Assembly (NCBI GenBank): GCA_035512155.1
Contig: DATKEN010000014.1
Coordinates: 62,001-126,000, forward strand
DNA: 64,000 nt
DNA from: JABCYV01 sp035512155
Lineage (GTDB): Bacteria; Acidobacteriota; Terriglobia; Terriglobales; Acidobacteriaceae
Reading direction: 5' to 3'
The position numbers and the translations under genes are program-made. The notes beneath the pieces are model-generated. The model was not told the DNA's origin. It saw only the letters and a list, made by a program, of their open reading frames with translations, and did no database searches. Shown here piece by piece: positions 61,445 to 64,000 of this stretch; the first letter of the stretch is position 1; every line of letters begins with the position of its first letter.

Positions 61445-62017
61445 ATGAAACGAATTGCGTTAGTCGCTATTTTGGCTCTCTGCGTCGCTGCGCCACGCAC
61501 GCTTGTCGCCCAGATGGAGAACCATGTCGAGGTGGGAGCTTTTGCCGACTACTACCGCTTCGATCGAGGTAACGCGGTCAATTTTGTGGGAGTCGGTGGT
61601 CGCGTGGGCTTTTATGTAAATCCTTTCACCAGCATCGAAGCGGAAATGGGCTACGATTTCGCGCGGAATAACACCACCACCTGTTCAAATTGCCTTAACA
61701 CGTCCTTTGTCACCACCAAGGTGCGCCCGATACACGGTCTCTTCGGGCCGAAGTTTAACCTTGGCACCTCGAAGGCTAATTTCTTCGTGACCGGAAAAGT
61801 TGGCTTTGTGAACTTCGACAACACCACTCCCAGTTTCGCCGGCGCGATCGGTAACGTGACCACTAGTGGCACTCGCTTCGCCGCTTATCCCGGCATTGGC
61901 GTCGAGGGTTTCTGGGGGCCGATTGGCCTGCGCGCTGAAGTTGGCGACGAACTCTATTTTCTCGGCGGTCCGCAGAACAACTTGCGGGTCACCTTTGGAC
62001 CGCATTTCCGGTTCTAA
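61445..62017 (+). CDS. Outer-membrane beta-barrel protein
   Basis: 190 residues from ATG 61445, after GGGAGGAA with a somewhat long 13-base spacing. Signal peptide RIALVAILALCVAAPRTLVA. Alternating strands follow (HVEVGAFADYYRF, FVGVGGRVGFYVNPFTSIEA, NFFVTGKVGFVNF, GIGVEGFWGPIGLRAEVGDE), ending in TFGPHFRF with a C-terminal Phe as outer-membrane porins have. An OmpA-like eight-strand barrel is likely. A short Cys pair (TTCSNCLN) in one loop is notable. Confidence 0.75.
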   Translation: MKRIALVAILALCVAAPRTLVAQMENHVEVGAFADYYRFDRGNAVNFVGVGGRVGFYVNPFTSIEAEMGYDFARNNTTTCSNCLNTSFVTTKVRPIHGLFGPKFNLGTSKANFFVTGKVGFVNFDNTTPSFAGAIGNVTTSGTRFAAYPGIGVEGFWGPIGLRAEVGDELYFLGGPQNNLRVTFGPHFRF

Positions 62018-62040
62018 AAACGCCTGAACCGCCAGCTTGA

Positions 62041-62077
62041 AAACGGCAACCGAAACCGGCTGCCGTTTTTCTTTTTT
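62041..62077 (+). terminator. Intrinsic terminator after the beta-barrel gene
   Basis: AAAACGGCA (62041-62049) pairs perfectly with TGCCGTTTT (62062-62070); the 12-base loop can form an inner CCG/CGG stem. A T-rich tract TTTTTCTTTTTTT follows. It separates the barrel gene from the VWFA gene. Confidence 0.8.
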
Positions 62078-62130
62078 TGTGATACCATCCCGCCCACGTT
62101 TTGGGGATACCTCCCCGCCTCCGCCGGGTC

Positions 62131-63153
62131 ATGAATTGTGTCCGCTTTTCTCCGTGCTCTTTTGTTTGCCTGGTCGTCCTCCTGTTTGCGGTTCCGTCAC
62201 GGGCGCACCCGCAATCCACGAATGATGTCCACATAGCACCCCGCGCCGGCGCAACTGAAGCGGTTCGAAGGGAAGGCCTCCCGCCGCTGGAACGTGATCC
62301 TGCCCTCCGCCACATGAAACCTCTCCGGGTGGATGTCGACCTTGTCCTCGTGCCGGTCACGGTCACGGACTCGAGGAATCGAATGGTGCTGGGTCTTGAA
62401 CAGCCGAGTTTCCGGATTTACGAAAACGACCAGGAGCAGCAAATCCGTTACTTCGCGGTGGAGGACGCGCCGATTTCTGTGGGCCTGGTCCTGGACTTAA
62501 GCAAGAGTATGAGCAACAAGTTCGTGACCGAGCGGGCTGCCGTCGACACATTCTTTGGCAACGCTAATTCCCAGGACGAGTATTTTGTCGTCACCTTCGG
62601 CGATCGCCCTACGGTGCGTGCTACCGCCACGCAGTCAATCGACGAAATCCAGCAAGGACTGGCAGCGGAGGTCCCCGACGGCCACACTGCCCTGTTCGAC
62701 GCGGTTTATTTGGGCATGGCGAAACTGCGTTCTGCCCGCTACCCGCGACGGGTTCTCCTGATCATCTCTGATGGCGGGGACAATCACAGCCGCTACGGGC
62801 TAAAAGAAGTAAAAAGTCTGGCCCAGGAGGCAGATGTGGGGATCTACGCCATCGGCGTGTTCGATAGCATGCTCTTCAGAAGCTTCGAAGAATTTATGGG
62901 AAAGCGCTGGCTGCGCGAGATCACGGATGTGACCAGCGGACGCACCGTCTCGGTGGACAACTTTGAAAAACTTCCGGAAATCGCGGCGAGTCTCAGCCGG
63001 GAAATGCGGAGTCAATACGTGCTGGGGTACAAGCCGTGCCATCCCGGGCGAGATGGAAAATGGCGCAAAATCAAGGTTCGGGTGACCCCTCCGAAGGACT
63101 CTGACAGAGTGCAGGCCTACTACAAAAAGGGCTACCTGGCGCCAGCCAGGTAA
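62131..63153 (+). CDS. VWFA-domain exported protein
   Basis: 340 residues from ATG 62131; upstream codons in frame include a TTG at 62101. Signal-like segment CSFVCLVVLLFAVPSRAHPQ. An N-terminal beta part (VDLVLVPVTVTDSRNRMVLG, FRIYENDQEQQIRYF) precedes the VWA domain with the metal site DLSKSM and LIISDGGDN. A typical acidobacterial end EMRSQYVLGYKP...YYKKGYL follows. Relative of the protein at 1-1837. Ligand unknown. Confidence 0.82.
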   Translation: MNCVRFSPCSFVCLVVLLFAVPSRAHPQSTNDVHIAPRAGATEAVRREGLPPLERDPALRHMKPLRVDVDLVLVPVTVTDSRNRMVLGLEQPSFRIYENDQEQQIRYFAVEDAPISVGLVLDLSKSMSNKFVTERAAVDTFFGNANSQDEYFVVTFGDRPTVRATATQSIDEIQQGLAAEVPDGHTALFDAVYLGMAKLRSARYPRRVLLIISDGGDNHSRYGLKEVKSLAQEADVGIYAIGVFDSMLFRSFEEFMGKRWLREITDVTSGRTVSVDNFEKLPEIAASLSREMRSQYVLGYKPCHPGRDGKWRKIKVRVTPPKDSDRVQAYYKKGYLAPAR

Positions 63154-63275
63154 CTCAACCGCCCCGGCTGGCTCTACGGTTGTTGCTGGATCGAAATCGG
63201 TGGGGATAAATGGTAGAGTATCGAGCTTACCCGGAATGAGCGGGACGGCTTGCACTCCGGCCAAAGGAGTCCCTT

Positions 63276-63686
63276 ATGGCGCTAATATACGACTTGGTGA
63301 AGGACCGCCGGGTTTATTCCATCGATGCCGATAGCACGGTACTGGAAGGCGCGCGCTTCATGATGGAGCACAACATTGGCGCTTTGCCTGTGCTGCGCAA
63401 TGGCCAACTGGCAGGTATTTTCTCGGAGCGGGACATCATGAACCGCGTGGTGGCTGTCGGGCGCATGCCGGGGACTACCAAGATTTCCGAGGTGATGACG
63501 GCGAATCCCAAAGCAGTGAATGTGCAGGAGACTGTAGAAAACTGCATGTTTCTAATGCGGGAATTCGGCTTCCGGCACGTCCCGATTGTGGATGGCAAGG
63601 AACTCAAAGGCCTGGTGTCGTTACGCGACATCCTGCTGCGGTATGTTGCCCAGAAAGAGGCCGACGACCGTCGCATGGCAGTGTAA
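63276..63686 (+). CDS. CBS-domain pair protein
   Basis: 136 residues. Two CBS motifs: VLEGARFMMEHNIGALPVLR...FSERDIMNRVV (split at residue 52) and TVENCMFLMREFGFRHVPIV...LVSLRDILLRYV. AAAGGAG precedes the ATG. Such small proteins bind AMP, ATP or SAM and sense energy state. It is 122 bases after the VWFA gene, with no promoter that I can point to. Confidence 0.85.
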   Translation: MALIYDLVKDRRVYSIDADSTVLEGARFMMEHNIGALPVLRNGQLAGIFSERDIMNRVVAVGRMPGTTKISEVMTANPKAVNVQETVENCMFLMREFGFRHVPIVDGKELKGLVSLRDILLRYVAQKEADDRRMAV

Positions 63687-63721
63687 GAAAAGCGTGTGCA
63701 GCGCCGCGCGTACACCTCCGC

Positions 63722-64000
63722 TCAGTCCGTCCGCTTGCGTAGAATGAGGTCGCCGCCGCTGGGTGGTAGCGTGAAAGGAAACTCGACTACACGGTTGCCT
63801 AAGGGTATTCGCAGCACGAATTCTTCCTTTTTTTTCCATCCTCCAATCCATTTATCTTTGGCACGAAAGAAAATCCACCCGCTGATTTCTGGATTGCTGG
63901 AGTCGAGTTTGGCGCTATGCAGACCACGCGTGGTGAGGAACTCCTGAACCTGGACCAACTCCTTCTCATACGCCCGCACGATCGCCTCCTTCTCGTCTTT
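63722..64000 (-). CDS. Hypothetical protein, 5' end cut by window edge
   Basis: The minus-strand frame stays open to the window end, so the start lies beyond 64000; the first in-frame start codon inside is GTG 63979. The visible 92 or so residues (KDEKEAIVRAYEKELVQVQE, RGLHSAKLDSSNPEISGWIF, WIGGWKKKEEFVLRIPLGNR, VEFPFTLPPSGGDLILRKRT) give a soluble, mixed alpha/beta C-terminus that I do not recognise. Convergent with the CBS gene. Confidence 0.55.
   Translation of the reverse strand, partial: KDEKEAIVRAYEKELVQVQEFLTTRGLHSAKLDSSNPEISGWIFFRAKDKWIGGWKKKEEFVLRIPLGNRVVEFPFTLPPSGGDLILRKRTD

Noticed and set aside
1..64000. CRISPR arrays, tRNA or rRNA genes, transposases, prophage
   Set aside because: No regularly spaced repeats, cloverleaf-like intergenic segments or characteristic proteins were seen in any region.

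Overview
The window looks like a chromosomal stretch of an Acidobacteriota genome (Terriglobia/Koribacter-like). This is inferred from gene families, not measured. The pointers are two von Willebrand factor A proteins of the type common in that phylum, small Cys-rich proteins of a kind I associate with it, a Ser/Thr kinase with C-terminal TPRs, a DUF4097 protein beside an ECF sigma/anti-sigma pair, and interspersed palindromic repeats. No rRNA, tRNA, CRISPR array, transposase or phage structural gene was seen. Both edges cut a gene.

Layout. 1-1837: end of a VWFA-type protein. 2022-6068: assimilatory sulfur operon (sulfite reductase, siroheme synthesis, APS/PAPS reductase), preceded by a short ORF with six Cys codons and a perfect terminator hairpin that abuts the first start codon; this reads as a cysteine attenuator. 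6172-11468: glutamate synthase large subunit and a LysR regulator. 11647-13524: a 57-aa ORF, a second leader ORF plus terminator, and aspartokinase 1. 13608-22535: a complete arginine cluster, argR-C-B-D-F-G-H-(ArgA-type GNAT)-J, with almost every gene overlapping the next and a 36-bp palindrome in front of argR. 22532-24047: two divergent HTH regulators, one an S24-type repressor that appears to have lost its catalytic Lys. 24044-29877: a four-gene operon of an NtrY/NtrX-like two-component pair with an orphan peptide-binding protein and an exported protein. 30003-33733: SPFH protein plus a 50-aa membrane protein, a DUF2252 protein, and two adjacent frameshifted small Cys-containing genes. 33959-37949: DDAH-type amidinohydrolase, Ser/Thr kinase, small cupredoxin-like protein. 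38048-43590: FtsK, UppP, SH3b/TPR envelope protein, threonine dehydratase. 43805-48517: a VapBC-like pair, RNase J, EcsC-family protein, HAD phosphatase and a HigBA pair. 48569-54080: lysine branch dapD, dapA (with an unusual C-terminal domain), dapB, aspartokinase 2 and asd. 54165-64000: AI-2E transporter, exported protein, shikimate kinase, DUF4097, anti-sigma, ECF sigma, MFS, GNAT, beta-barrel protein, VWFA protein, CBS protein and a cut-off gene.

The window is dominated by amino-acid biosynthesis: Cys, Glu, Arg, and Asp-derived Lys/Thr, with threonine dehydratase leading to Ile. The most interesting content is regulatory: a well-formed candidate cysteine attenuator with little or no 5' UTR, a weaker similar leader before aspartokinase 1, and several genes whose -10 box lies about 5-15 bases from the start codon, implying leaderless or near-leaderless messages. 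All product calls come from reading the protein sequences by eye; no database search or folding calculation was run.
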